Source: Variovorax paradoxus (GTDB lineage: Bacteria; Pseudomonadota; Gammaproteobacteria; Burkholderiales; Burkholderiaceae_C). Taken from it: DNA of 64,000 bases. The stretch lies in the NCBI RefSeq assembly GCF_022009635.1, contig NZ_CP091716.1, positions 2,743,001 through 2,807,000 on the forward strand, written 5' to 3'. The position numbers and the translations under genes were made by a program. Positions 34,544-43,433 of the stretch are shown piece after piece (positions within the stretch are counted from its first letter, which is position 1; each line of letters starts with the position of its first letter). The notes below the pieces were generated by a model, which searched no databases, had not been told where the DNA came from, and saw only the letters and a program-made list of their open reading frames with translations.

Positions 34544-35446
34544 ATGAAACCCAATCAGTTGCACGCCTTCGTGGCGGTGGTCGAGCAGATGAGCATCCGC
34601 GCCGCGGCCCGGATGCTGGGGCTGTCGCAGCCCGCGGTGACGAAGATCGTGCGCGAGCTGGAGCGCGAGGTGGGCGCGCCGCTGGTGGAGCGCAGCGTCA
34701 AGGGCGTGCGGCTCACCGAGTTCGGCCAGGCCTTCGCGCCGCGTGCGCGGCTGCTGCTGGCCGACATGCAGCGCGCGCGGGACGAGATCGCGCAGATCCG
34801 CGACGGCGCCACCGGCACGGTGTCGATGGCGGTGAGCGCATCGTTCGCGCTCACCGTGCTGCCGACCGCTTTCAAGGACTTCCACACCCGCCTGCCCGCC
34901 GTCGACGTGCAGTTCAGCGAAGCGGTGCTGCCGTGGATGCTGGCGCGGCTGCGCGACGGCTACCTCGACTTTGCGGTGGCCCACGTGGTGCCTGGCACGC
35001 TCGATCCGCAGTTCGAGGCGCTGGAGCTGTTTCCGGTGCAACTGGTGGTGGGCATGCGCAACCGCCATCCGCTGCGCGGCGCGCGCTCGCTGCTCGACCT
35101 GTACCCGGCCGAATGGATCTTGCCGGGCGACGACGACCGCGGGCGCGAGTCGGTGGCGCCGCTGTTCACTCCGCTGGGGCTGCCGCCACCCTCGCGCATC
35201 ATCCAGGGGCAGTCGGTGACGGTGGCGCTCGGGCTGGTGGGCAACATGGATTTGATCGGCCTGTTCGTCGAGCCGCTGGTCAAGCTGACTTTCAAGCGGC
35301 ACGGCATCCGCCGGGTCGACGTTGACGAGGTGCTGCCGATGCTCAACGTGTGTGTGCTGCGGCGCAAGGGACAGTTGTCGACGCCGGCGGCGCAGCACTT
35401 CATCGAGTGCATCCAGCGTGCGTCGGCGGCGGAGATGCTGGCCTAG
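34544..35446 (+). CDS. LysR-family transcriptional regulator
   Basis: A 300-residue LysR-type regulator. The N-terminal HTH (QLHAFVAVVEQMSIRAAARMLGLSQPAVTKIVRELEREVG, residues 4-42) is followed by a linker helix and a two-lobed effector domain. It is divergent from the MHS transporter and so most likely regulates it. ATG 34544 was chosen; a TTG three codons upstream is possible. The intergenic region is AT-rich (ATAATTGGGTCATAACGATA) as expected for a LysR promoter, but no single clear T-N11-A site stands out. Confidence 0.93.
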   Translation: MKPNQLHAFVAVVEQMSIRAAARMLGLSQPAVTKIVRELEREVGAPLVERSVKGVRLTEFGQAFAPRARLLLADMQRARDEIAQIRDGATGTVSMAVSASFALTVLPTAFKDFHTRLPAVDVQFSEAVLPWMLARLRDGYLDFAVAHVVPGTLDPQFEALELFPVQLVVGMRNRHPLRGARSLLDLYPAEWILPGDDDRGRESVAPLFTPLGLPPPSRIIQGQSVTVALGLVGNMDLIGLFVEPLVKLTFKRHGIRRVDVDEVLPMLNVCVLRRKGQLSTPAAQHFIECIQRASAAEMLA

Positions 35447-36094
35447 CTAGAACCTGACGCCGGGCTCGCCGGTCTTCCACGGCGCGTACTTGCCCATGAC
35501 ACGCTCGAACAGCGCGGAGCCCGTCCAACCGTCGAGCCAGGCCTGCAGGCGGGGCCACGGCTTCGCGGCGAACCATGCGGCATCGACCATCGCGAACTGG
35601 CGCACGAAGGGCATCAGCGCCGCGTCGGCCAGCGTGGCGTGGCCGCCGGTGAGCTGCGGCGAGGCCGAGAGCCGGTCTTCGAGGTCGCGCAGGAATCGTG
35701 CGCCGAGTTCGCGGGCCGGCTCGCCGCCGTCCGGGTGGCGGTCGGGGTACTTGTAGCGGTCGAGCAGGGGCTTGAAGCTGTCATCGCATTCGGCGACCAG
35801 CGCGAGCATGTCCGGCAGCGCGCCGGCATCGGGCTGCAGCCAGCGCAGCGGGTCGTTGCGGCGCAGCGCCCAGAGCATCACGTCCAGGCTCTGCTCCAGC
35901 ACCGTGCCGTCGCCGGGCAGCAGCACCGGCACCGTGCCCTTGGGAGAGGCGGCGAGCATTTCGGCGGGCTTGTTCTTCAGCGCCACCTCGCGCAGCTCGC
36001 AGGCCTGCTCCGCTGCCGCCAATGCGAGCCGGGCGCGCATGGCGTACGGACAACGGCGGAACGAGTAGAGAACGGGCAGGGCGGTGGCGGGCAT
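35447..36094 (-). CDS. Glutathione S-transferase family protein
   Basis: A 215-residue GST. The N-terminal thioredoxin-like domain starts PVLYSFRRCPYAMRARLAL with a possible catalytic Cys (CPYA), and the cis-Pro and glutathione-binding loop follow (GTVPVLLPGDGTVLEQSLDVMLWAL). The C-terminal helical domain carries TLADAALMPFVRQFAMVD. The CPYA arrangement resembles omega/GrxB-like GSTs. The stop abuts the LysR stop (no gap), so the two genes converge exactly. Confidence 0.9.
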   Translation of the reverse strand: MPATALPVLYSFRRCPYAMRARLALAAAEQACELREVALKNKPAEMLAASPKGTVPVLLPGDGTVLEQSLDVMLWALRRNDPLRWLQPDAGALPDMLALVAECDDSFKPLLDRYKYPDRHPDGGEPARELGARFLRDLEDRLSASPQLTGGHATLADAALMPFVRQFAMVDAAWFAAKPWPRLQAWLDGWTGSALFERVMGKYAPWKTGEPGVRF

Positions 36095-36176
36095 GCGGCA
36101 AACGGGAGCGAAAAAGGTGAAGATGCCGATTTTCGGCGACCTGCAGGGGCCGGTTTTTTCAACACAATCGGCATCC

Positions 36177-37055
36177 ATGGGCGAACGCCTTTTCCTCCGG
36201 CTCGAAGACGACCCCTTGCACGGGCCGGAGTCGGCCATGCCCGCCGGCACGCTGCGCGCATTTCCGGTGAGCGCCGCGCTGCGCGGGCATGTGTCGCACG
36301 TCATGCTGTACCGCGAGACTTTTGCGGAAGGCCACGAGATGCGCGAGCGGGTGCTGCCCGACGGCGCGGTGCGGCTGGTCTTCAACTTCGGCGATGCGCC
36401 TTCCGCCGGGAGCAGTGATGGCGGCGGCCTGGCGGTGGAAGCCATCGGCGCTTCGGCCGCGCCCGTCGTGGTGCGCATGCGGCGCAAGGTCGAAGGGCTT
36501 TCCGTCACGCTGCGCGCCGGTGCCGCGGCGTCGTTGCTGGGGCTGCCGGCCGGCGAGATCGGCGGCGGCGCGGTCCATCTCGATGCGCTGTGGCGGGGGG
36601 AGGGTTCGGCGCTGCTCGAGCGCATGGCCGAAATGCCCGACGACGCCGGGCGTGTCGCGCTGCTGCAGGCGGCCCTGTTGCACCGCCTGGGCGACAACCG
36701 CATCGCCGCGGGTAACGACATCGCCATGCAGGCGGCGCGGCTGATCGCGGAGGCCGAAGGGCGCCTGCGGCTGCGCGACGTGGCCTCGACGGTCGGTGTC
36801 GGCGAACGGCGCCTGCAGCAGCTCTTTCATGCACACGTCGGCCTGTCGCCGCGCGCCTGGAGCCGGCTCGCGCGGATGCACGGTTGCCTGCGCGCGCTGC
36901 GGCGGCGGCCGGTGCCGGCCTGGGCGGAGGTCGCGCTGGAGGGCGGTTTCTACGACCAGTCGCACCTCGTCAACGAGTTCCGAGCGCTGTGCGGTGTCAC
37001 GCCGACCGAGTTCCTGGGACGCGCGGCTTCGGGTTCTTCCAAGACGGGCGGTTGA
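36177..37055 (+). CDS. AraC-family transcriptional regulator
   Basis: A 292-residue regulator. The C-terminal double HTH of AraC is clear: LRLRDVASTVGVGERRLQQLFHAHVGLSPRAWSRLARM followed by PAWAEVALEGGFYDQSHLVNEFRALCGVTPTEFL, with the second recognition helix GFYDQSHLVNEF. The N-terminal 150 residues form a DUF6597-like sensor domain (RERVLPDGAVRLVFNFGD). Start 36177 is preceded by CATCC only; an ATG at 36123 is the alternative. It precedes an SDR gene by 43 bp. Confidence 0.9.
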   Translation: MGERLFLRLEDDPLHGPESAMPAGTLRAFPVSAALRGHVSHVMLYRETFAEGHEMRERVLPDGAVRLVFNFGDAPSAGSSDGGGLAVEAIGASAAPVVVRMRRKVEGLSVTLRAGAAASLLGLPAGEIGGGAVHLDALWRGEGSALLERMAEMPDDAGRVALLQAALLHRLGDNRIAAGNDIAMQAARLIAEAEGRLRLRDVASTVGVGERRLQQLFHAHVGLSPRAWSRLARMHGCLRALRRRPVPAWAEVALEGGFYDQSHLVNEFRALCGVTPTEFLGRAASGSSKTGG

Positions 37056-37098
37056 GCGCGGGCTATCTTCGTTCGCTCTCGAACAAGGAGCCGAAAAG

Positions 37099-37998
37099 AT
37101 GCAGAAAGAAGAAATCACCGACCGTCCGCTAAAGGACTGCGTGGCGGTGGTAACAGGCGCGAGCCGGGGCGCCGGGCGCGGCATTGCGGTCGAACTGGGC
37201 GCTGCCGGTGCCACCGTGTACGTCACCGGCCGCAGCACGCGCGAACGGCCGGCCGAAAGCTACGGCCAGTTGCTGGCTCTGTCGGAGATGCAGGCGCTGC
37301 CCGGCAGCATCGACGACACCGCCGACGAGGTCACGCGCCAGGGCGGCCGGGGCATCGCCGTGCGATGCGACCACACCCGCGAGGACGAGGTGGCCGCGTT
37401 GTTCGATCGCGTGCAAACGGAGCATGGCCGCCTCGACCTGCTTGTCAACAACGCCTGGGGCGGCCACGAGAGTTTCAACGGCGTGTTCGAGGCGCCGTTC
37501 TGGGAGCATCCGCTGGCCAACTGGGACAGCATGTTCGACCGCGGCGTGCGCAACCACCTGGTGGCCAGCCGCTGCGCCGCGCCGATGCTGGTGCGGCAGA
37601 AGAAGGGGTTGATCGTCACCACCACCTTCTGGGACCGGGGCCATTACCTGCGCGGCAGCCTGTTCTACGACCTAGCCAAGGCGTCGATGACGCGGCTGGC
37701 CTTCGGCATGGCGCACGACCTGAAGCCGCACGGCGTTGCATCAGTCGCGGTGTCGCCGGGCTGGATGCGCACGGAGTTCGTGCTGGCCGGCCACAGGACC
37801 GACGAGGCGCACTGGCACGAAAAGCCCGAGCTCGCGCGCACGGAGTCGCCGCGCTACCTGGGCCGGGCGGTGGCCGCGCTGGCTGCAGACCCGGCTGTGA
37901 TGGAGAAGACCGGCGAGGTGCTGCGCGTGGCCGATCTGGCGCGTGCCTACGGCTTCACCGATATCGACGGGCGGCAGGTCGAGGCTTTCGAGATGTAG
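37099..37998 (+). CDS. SDR-family oxidoreductase
   Basis: A 299-residue short-chain dehydrogenase with a TGASRGAGRG cofactor loop at residues 20-29, LVNNAWGG instead of the usual NNAG, and the catalytic Tyr/Lys in FYDLAKASM. It carries a roughly 25-residue insertion (TRERPAESYGQLLALSEMQ, about residues 50-68) after the second strand. A GGAG site precedes the ATG. It is 43 bp behind the AraC gene, which may regulate it. Substrate unknown. Confidence 0.9.
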   Translation: MQKEEITDRPLKDCVAVVTGASRGAGRGIAVELGAAGATVYVTGRSTRERPAESYGQLLALSEMQALPGSIDDTADEVTRQGGRGIAVRCDHTREDEVAALFDRVQTEHGRLDLLVNNAWGGHESFNGVFEAPFWEHPLANWDSMFDRGVRNHLVASRCAAPMLVRQKKGLIVTTTFWDRGHYLRGSLFYDLAKASMTRLAFGMAHDLKPHGVASVAVSPGWMRTEFVLAGHRTDEAHWHEKPELARTESPRYLGRAVAALAADPAVMEKTGEVLRVADLARAYGFTDIDGRQVEAFEM

Positions 37999-38128
37999 CG
38001 CGGCGTAGGACAACTCCAGGCCCGGCAGGGGAAAAGCACGTACTGGCGTGGCGCGATGTTCAGGATCAAGATGGCACGGCGATCAACGCCACTCCACCAT
38101 CTTCCAGGCCTTCAGGAGGTGATCCGCC

Positions 38129-38842
38129 ATGTCCGCCAATGCCGAGTCTTTCAGCCTTGCGTCCGCCAGCCAGCTTGCAAGGTCCAACCCCGTGCGCTTC
38201 CCTGGCGAAAGCGCCGAGTACCGCAGGGCACGCACCGAGCTGCTCGCCGAAGAAATCGATCTGCGTCGACGCATCGAGCGCGTGGCCGAAATGCGCCGTG
38301 CACTGCCGCCGGGCGGTATCGTGCCGCAGGACTATATGTTCCAGGGCGTCGACGGCCCGGTGAAATTCTCGGAGCTGTTCGGCAGGCACCACACCCTCAT
38401 CACCTACAACTGGATGTTCGGTCCGCAGCGCGAGCGGCCATGCCCCATGTGCACGTCGCTGCTCAGCGCCTACGACGGCGAGATGCCCGACATATTGCAG
38501 CGCGTGGCGTTCGCGGTGATCGCCACCTCGCCCATCGAGCGCATGACGGCCTTTGCGCGCGAGCGCGGCTGGCGCCACCTGCCGCTGTACTCGTCGGGCG
38601 GCAACGACTTCAACCTCGACTATGCCGGCGAGAAGCCCGACGGCGGAGACAACCCGGCCTTCAACGTGTTTCGGCGCGACGGCGACACCATCCGCCATTT
38701 CTGGGCCGCAGAGATGAGCCCCGGCACCGCCGACCCCGGGCAGGACCCGCGCGGCGCGCCCGATGCGATGCCGATATGGAACCTGCTCGACATGACGCCG
38801 GAAGGGCGGGGCAAGGACTGGTATCCGAGCCTCGACTACTGA
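38129..38842 (+). CDS. DUF899 family thioredoxin-like protein
   Basis: A 237-residue DUF899 protein. It has the family pattern: an N-terminal helical RRARTELLAEEIDLRRRIERVAEMRRALPPGG, PQDYMFQGVDGPVKFSELFGRHHTLITYNWMFG, then a CPMC pair (PCPMCTSLLSAYDG) and WNLLDMTPEGR at the end. The thioredoxin-like fold suggests a redox or disulfide-related role; function is unknown. The ribosome site AGGAGGTGAT is a full match to the anti-Shine-Dalgarno, pointing to strong translation. Confidence 0.93.
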   Translation: MSANAESFSLASASQLARSNPVRFPGESAEYRRARTELLAEEIDLRRRIERVAEMRRALPPGGIVPQDYMFQGVDGPVKFSELFGRHHTLITYNWMFGPQRERPCPMCTSLLSAYDGEMPDILQRVAFAVIATSPIERMTAFARERGWRHLPLYSSGGNDFNLDYAGEKPDGGDNPAFNVFRRDGDTIRHFWAAEMSPGTADPGQDPRGAPDAMPIWNLLDMTPEGRGKDWYPSLDY

Positions 38843-38883
38843 CTGAGCGGCCAAGCGGTGCGAGCGGGCTGCACTCGCATCAA

Positions 38884-38936
38884 ACGCAACAAAGTTGCGT
38901 TGCTCCATATAATGCAATCCTGTTGCATATATGGAG
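38884..38936. promoter_or_regulatory. Two palindromic AYGCAA-N5-TTGCRT sites (putative Zur operators)
   Basis: ACGCAACAAAGTTGCGT (38884-38900) and ATGCAATCCTGTTGCAT (38912-38928) are two perfect dyads of the same 17-bp pattern, 28 bp apart. The second lies in a longer near-palindrome (38903-38936) that ends 9 bp before the CobW-type start. They lie directly in front of the CobW-type GTPase gene and near a Fur-family (Zur-like) gene, so they are probably zinc-responsive operators. Confidence 0.7.
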
Positions 38937-38945
38937 CCTGCCCAC

Positions 38946-40139
<1,194 letters not shown>

Positions 40140-40152
40140 ACGGCTGGCAGGG

Positions 40153-40653
40153 CTATCTGGCGCACTCGCCGCAGGTGCCGTGCAAGGTCAGGGCGGTGTG
40201 GCGGGTGTCGATGCCCTGCTTGCGCAGCGCCTTGCCCAGCCTGCCCATCACTTTCGGCAACTCGGGGTCGGAGGGCAGGGCCAGCACCTTGTGGCACTGG
40301 TCGCATTCGAAGGTGTTGCCAGAGGCGGCCTCCACATGGCGGGAGAAGCGGTTGACCCGGTCGGCGCCCACCCGGCGGTCGCACAGGCCGGCTTCGACCA
40401 GCCGGTCGAGCACCCGGTAGACCGTGACCCGGTCGGGCGCTTCGCCTGCGGCGGCGGTGTAGGCGGCGGCCACTTCCTCGTGGGTGAGCGGCTGGGAGCT
40501 GTGTTCGAGCAGTTCGAGCACGGTCTGCGCGGCGCGCGTCACGCGCAGGCCGCTGTCGCGCAGCAGCCGTTCGCTGTCGAACGGCGCCGCGGGGGCACTG
40601 GCGGCAAGAGGGGGCTTCGGGTGCGGGGTGGTGGTCTTCATGCGAAACGCCAT
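40153..40653 (-). CDS. zur: Fur-family transcriptional regulator, Zur-like
   Basis: A 166-residue Fur-family repressor. An N-terminal winged helix includes DRVTVYRVLDRLVEAGL (recognition helix), followed by a dimer domain with FECDQCHK and C-terminal HGTCGECAR, giving two CxxC pairs for a structural Zn. It is placed as Zur because of the adjacent CobW-type chaperone gene; Fur or PerR is less likely. The start could also be the ATG at 40641. It converges on the CobW gene with 13 bp between stops. A site matching the shared motif covers the start codon, suggesting autoregulation. Confidence 0.82.
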   Translation of the reverse strand: MAFRMKTTTPHPKPPLAASAPAAPFDSERLLRDSGLRVTRAAQTVLELLEHSSQPLTHEEVAAAYTAAAGEAPDRVTVYRVLDRLVEAGLCDRRVGADRVNRFSRHVEAASGNTFECDQCHKVLALPSDPELPKVMGRLGKALRKQGIDTRHTALTLHGTCGECAR

Positions 40654-40663
40654 TGTGTTGCAT
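40647..40663. promoter_or_regulatory. Third AYGCAA-N5-TTGCRT-like site over the zur start codon
   Basis: ACGCCATTGTGTTGCAT at 40647-40663 matches 11 of 12 defined positions of the motif found twice before the CobW-type gene. It covers the start codon of the Fur-family gene (40653-40651), where binding would block its own transcription or translation. The single mismatch lowers certainty. Confidence 0.5.
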
Positions 40664-40809
40664 CCCGGGTGCCCGCGTCCCGATCGGGGGCGTCGCAAGG
40701 CATCGGCATATGCCCGAATACGCCTAAGCATCTGACAAATGGGTCGTTCGCGTGCGAACGGGAGAGCGCCAGAATCGCGCGCTTTGTCTCTCGCTACCGA
40801 AAGTCCATC

Positions 40810-41805
40810 ATGCGCGCCCGTTCCCTGCTGACTCCGATATTCGCCCTGGGCGTGTTGTGGGCCGGCGTATCGCTCCCCCTGGCCGCGCAGGCGCAGCCCG
40901 CCGCCGGCGCTTACCCCTCGAAGCCGGTGCACATCACGGTCGCGAATACACCCGGCAGTTCGCCCGACGTGCTGGCCCGCTTCCTGGGGCAGCGGCTGTC
41001 GGAGCAGTGGAAGCAGCCGGTGGTGATCGACAACCGGGCCGGCGCGGCCGGCATCCTGGCGGCCGACGGCCTGGCCAAGGCGCAGCCCGACGGCTATTCG
41101 CTGCTGGTGGGCGCCGACGGGCCGATCACCATCCTTCCCAACATCCAGGCCGGCCTGCCCTACGACGCACGGCGCGACCTGGTGCCGGTGGTGTCGCTCG
41201 GCCAGATCGACTTCGTGCTGGTGGCCAACCCGAAGACGGGTTTTCGCACGGTGGCTGACTTCGTGCGCGCGGCCAAGGCCCATCCGGGGCGCATCAACTA
41301 CGCCTCGGCCGGCAATGGCAGTCCGCAGCAGCTCAGCATGGAGCTGCTCAAGCAGAAGGCCGGTATTTACGTCACCCACATTCCGTACCGCGGCGGCCCG
41401 CTGGGCATGCAGGACGTGATTGCCGGCCAGGTCGACGTGATGTTCATCGCCGTGGGCCCGGCGCTGCCGCAGATCCGCAGCGGCCGGTTGGTGGCCCTGG
41501 GCACCAGCGGCGAGAAGCGCCATGCGCTGCTGCCCGAAGTGCCGACCGTGGGCGAGACCTATGCGGGCTACCGTTCGGGTACCTGGTTCGGGCTGTTCGC
41601 GCCGGCCCGCACGCCACAGCCGGTGATCGACGCCATCGCGGCAGATGCCGGCCGCATCGTGCAGACGCCGGCGGCCCGCGCCGAACTGGCGGCGCAGGGC
41701 ATCGAGGCCACCGGCCATGCGCAGCGCCAGTTCCAGGCGCAGGTGTCGAGCGAATACGAGCGCTATGCGCAGATCGTGAAGGCGGTTGGCATCAAGGCCG
41801 AATAG
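40810..41805 (+). CDS. Bug-family periplasmic substrate-binding protein
   Basis: A 331-residue Bug/TctC receptor. The signal peptide ends near LAAQAQ, followed by YPSKPVHITVANTPGSSPDVLARFLGQRLSEQW. DNRAGAAGILAADGLAKAQPDGYS and THIPYRGGPLGMQDVIAGQVDVMF are the conserved ligand loops. The first loop lacks the usual GFPAGG and reads ANTPGSS, so ligand specificity may differ. No TctA/B genes are adjacent. A short perfect palindrome GTTCGCGTGCGAAC lies about 50 bp upstream. Confidence 0.93.
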   Translation: MRARSLLTPIFALGVLWAGVSLPLAAQAQPAAGAYPSKPVHITVANTPGSSPDVLARFLGQRLSEQWKQPVVIDNRAGAAGILAADGLAKAQPDGYSLLVGADGPITILPNIQAGLPYDARRDLVPVVSLGQIDFVLVANPKTGFRTVADFVRAAKAHPGRINYASAGNGSPQQLSMELLKQKAGIYVTHIPYRGGPLGMQDVIAGQVDVMFIAVGPALPQIRSGRLVALGTSGEKRHALLPEVPTVGETYAGYRSGTWFGLFAPARTPQPVIDAIAADAGRIVQTPAARAELAAQGIEATGHAQRQFQAQVSSEYERYAQIVKAVGIKAE

Positions 41806-41820
41806 GTCCCGCGGCCTGTC

Positions 41821-42129
41821 TCACTTGACGGACCGGGCCAGCGCCTTGGCGAAGGCTTCCACGTCTTCTTCGCGGCACGCCTCGGCGGCCAGCGGGGCAT
41901 GGCCTTGCGCCACCGCCGCAAGCGCGATGGCCTTCTTGGGGCACAGGCCCAGGCAGCTGCACTGCACCACGCGCAGCCGCGCGGGCAGGTGCGACAGGCC
42001 GTGCTTCAGCTCCTTGCGGACCTGCTTGGCCCCGAGTTTCGTGGGGCCGTCCTTGCGTTCTTCGCAGTCGCCGCACACCAGCACGATGCCGGCCAGCTTG
42101 GTCTCTACCAGGGGAGGGGAATGGCTCAC
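41821..42129 (-). CDS. (2Fe-2S) ferredoxin-like / DUF1636-type metal-binding protein
   Basis: A 102-residue small protein with four cysteines in a thioredoxin-like ferredoxin pattern: LVCGDCEERKDGP (two) and VVQCSCLGLCPKKAIAL (three, CxCxxxC). This resembles the [2Fe-2S] domain of NuoE-type or DUF1636 proteins. A GTG start at 42129 was preferred because AAGGAA precedes it; an ATG at 42159 would add ten residues. It converges on the Bug gene. Redox role inferred. Confidence 0.7.
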   Translation of the reverse strand: MSHSPPLVETKLAGIVLVCGDCEERKDGPTKLGAKQVRKELKHGLSHLPARLRVVQCSCLGLCPKKAIALAAVAQGHAPLAAEACREEDVEAFAKALARSVK

Positions 42130-42274
42130 GCGAGGTTCCTTGGTGTCTTTGCAAAGCATGTTGGGCGCCGCGCAACCATGTGCAAGTCAGCCAACCGGCC
42201 GTTTCCATGCCTCTGGCGGGCCCCGAATGCGCTAAGGTCCGGTCATCCGCCTTTCTGAATACCTTTGCCCGACC

Positions 42275-42937
42275 ATGTCCCGTCCCCCGATCGAGATAGA
42301 AACCGCCCCCAACCCCACCGCCACGGTGATCGTGATGCACGGCCTGGGCGCCGACGGCAACGACTTCGTGCCGATTGCCAACGAACTCGACCTGGCGGCC
42401 GTGGGCCCGGTGCGCTTCGTGTTTCCCAATGCGCCCGTCATTCCGGTGACCATCAACGGCGGCTACCAGATGCCCGCCTGGTACGACATTGCCGTGGCCG
42501 ATCTCGCGGCGCGCGAGGACGAAGCCGGCCTGCGCCGTTCGCAAGCCGCCATCGAGACACTCATCGCCAGCGAGAAGGTCCGTGGCATCGCCGCCGACCG
42601 CATCGTGGTGGCGGGCTTCTCGCAAGGCTGCGCCATGTCCCTCATGACGGGCCTGCGCCACACCGAGCGGCTGGCGGGCATCGTCGGCCTCTCGGGCTAC
42701 CTGCCGATTGCCGCCACCACCGCGGCCGAGCGCCACGCCGCCAACCACGAGACGCCGGTTTTCCTGGCGCACGGCCGGCAAGACCCGGTGGTGCCGCTGG
42801 CCGCCGCCGTGCGCTCGCGCGATGCGCTCACCGCCCTGGGCTACACCGTCGAGTGGCACGAGTACACGATGGCGCACTCTGTGTGCATGGAAGAAATTGC
42901 CGACCTGAACCGCTTTCTTCTGCGGGTGCTCGGCTGA
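42275..42937 (+). CDS. Carboxylesterase/phospholipase family alpha/beta hydrolase
   Basis: A 220-residue serine hydrolase of the phospholipase/carboxylesterase family (PF02230). The oxyanion region is VIVMHGLGADGNDF, the nucleophile is in GFSQGCAMS (about residue 114), and the acid Asp and His are in HGRQDPVVP and YTMAHSVCMEE. It should cleave short esters or deacylate lysophospholipids in the cytoplasm. It is followed after 13 bp by an ABM-domain gene in the same orientation. Confidence 0.93.
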   Translation: MSRPPIEIETAPNPTATVIVMHGLGADGNDFVPIANELDLAAVGPVRFVFPNAPVIPVTINGGYQMPAWYDIAVADLAAREDEAGLRRSQAAIETLIASEKVRGIAADRIVVAGFSQGCAMSLMTGLRHTERLAGIVGLSGYLPIAATTAAERHAANHETPVFLAHGRQDPVVPLAAAVRSRDALTALGYTVEWHEYTMAHSVCMEEIADLNRFLLRVLG

Positions 42938-42950
42938 AGGAGACAACCCC

Positions 42951-43268
42951 ATGATCCTGGTCATCGGACACGCGCTGGCAAAGCCCGACACCCTGCAGGC
43001 GATGCTGGCCATCAGCACCGAGCATGTGCAGCGTTCGCGCGCCGAGCCCGGCTGCATCTCGCATGAAGTCACCACCGACGTGCTCCAGCCGCTGCGCCTG
43101 ACCTTCGTGGAGCGCTGGAGCGACATGGCCGCGCTGCAGACGCACTTCCGGGTGGACGCCTCGCGCGCCTTCGGCAAGGCGCTGGCGGCCATGGCCGACG
43201 GCACGCCGGAGATTCATGTCTACCAGTCCGACGAGATCGACCTCTCGGCGGGCCGCGCCAAGGCCTGA
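42951..43268 (+). CDS. Antibiotic biosynthesis monooxygenase (ABM)-domain protein
   Basis: A 105-residue dimeric alpha/beta-barrel (ferredoxin-like) protein. The ABM pattern is seen in MILVIGHALAKPDTLQAMLAI, SRAEPGCISHEVTTD and LTFVERWSDMAALQTHF. Such small proteins are quinol monooxygenases or heme-degrading enzymes; the Asn/His needed for heme oxygenase is not evident. It follows the esterase gene and has an AAGGAGA ribosome site. Confidence 0.88.
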   Translation: MILVIGHALAKPDTLQAMLAISTEHVQRSRAEPGCISHEVTTDVLQPLRLTFVERWSDMAALQTHFRVDASRAFGKALAAMADGTPEIHVYQSDEIDLSAGRAKA

Positions 43269-43317
43269 TTCCGGCGCATCGCCCAAGCATTCGACCCCCG
43301 TGGCGTCTATGCGCGAA

Positions 43318-43334
43318 GCTATCAAAAAAATAGC
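43318..43334. repeat. Short hairpin GCTAT-N7-ATAGC
   Basis: GCTAT (43318-43322) and ATAGC (43330-43334) flank an A-rich loop (CAAAAAA). This resembles the core of a short hairpin that recurs between genes in Comamonadaceae. It lies in the gap before gshA and could stop transcription from the ABM gene, but it has no T-tail in the plus direction. Confidence 0.5.
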
Positions 43335-43433
43335 GCCCGGCAGGCTAGCCGAACGCGGGATTCCCTGCGCAAGCAACGTGCGCGCACCCGTGCTACCTTC
43401 CAGCCCCTCAGAAGATTGATGGGTCATAACAAT

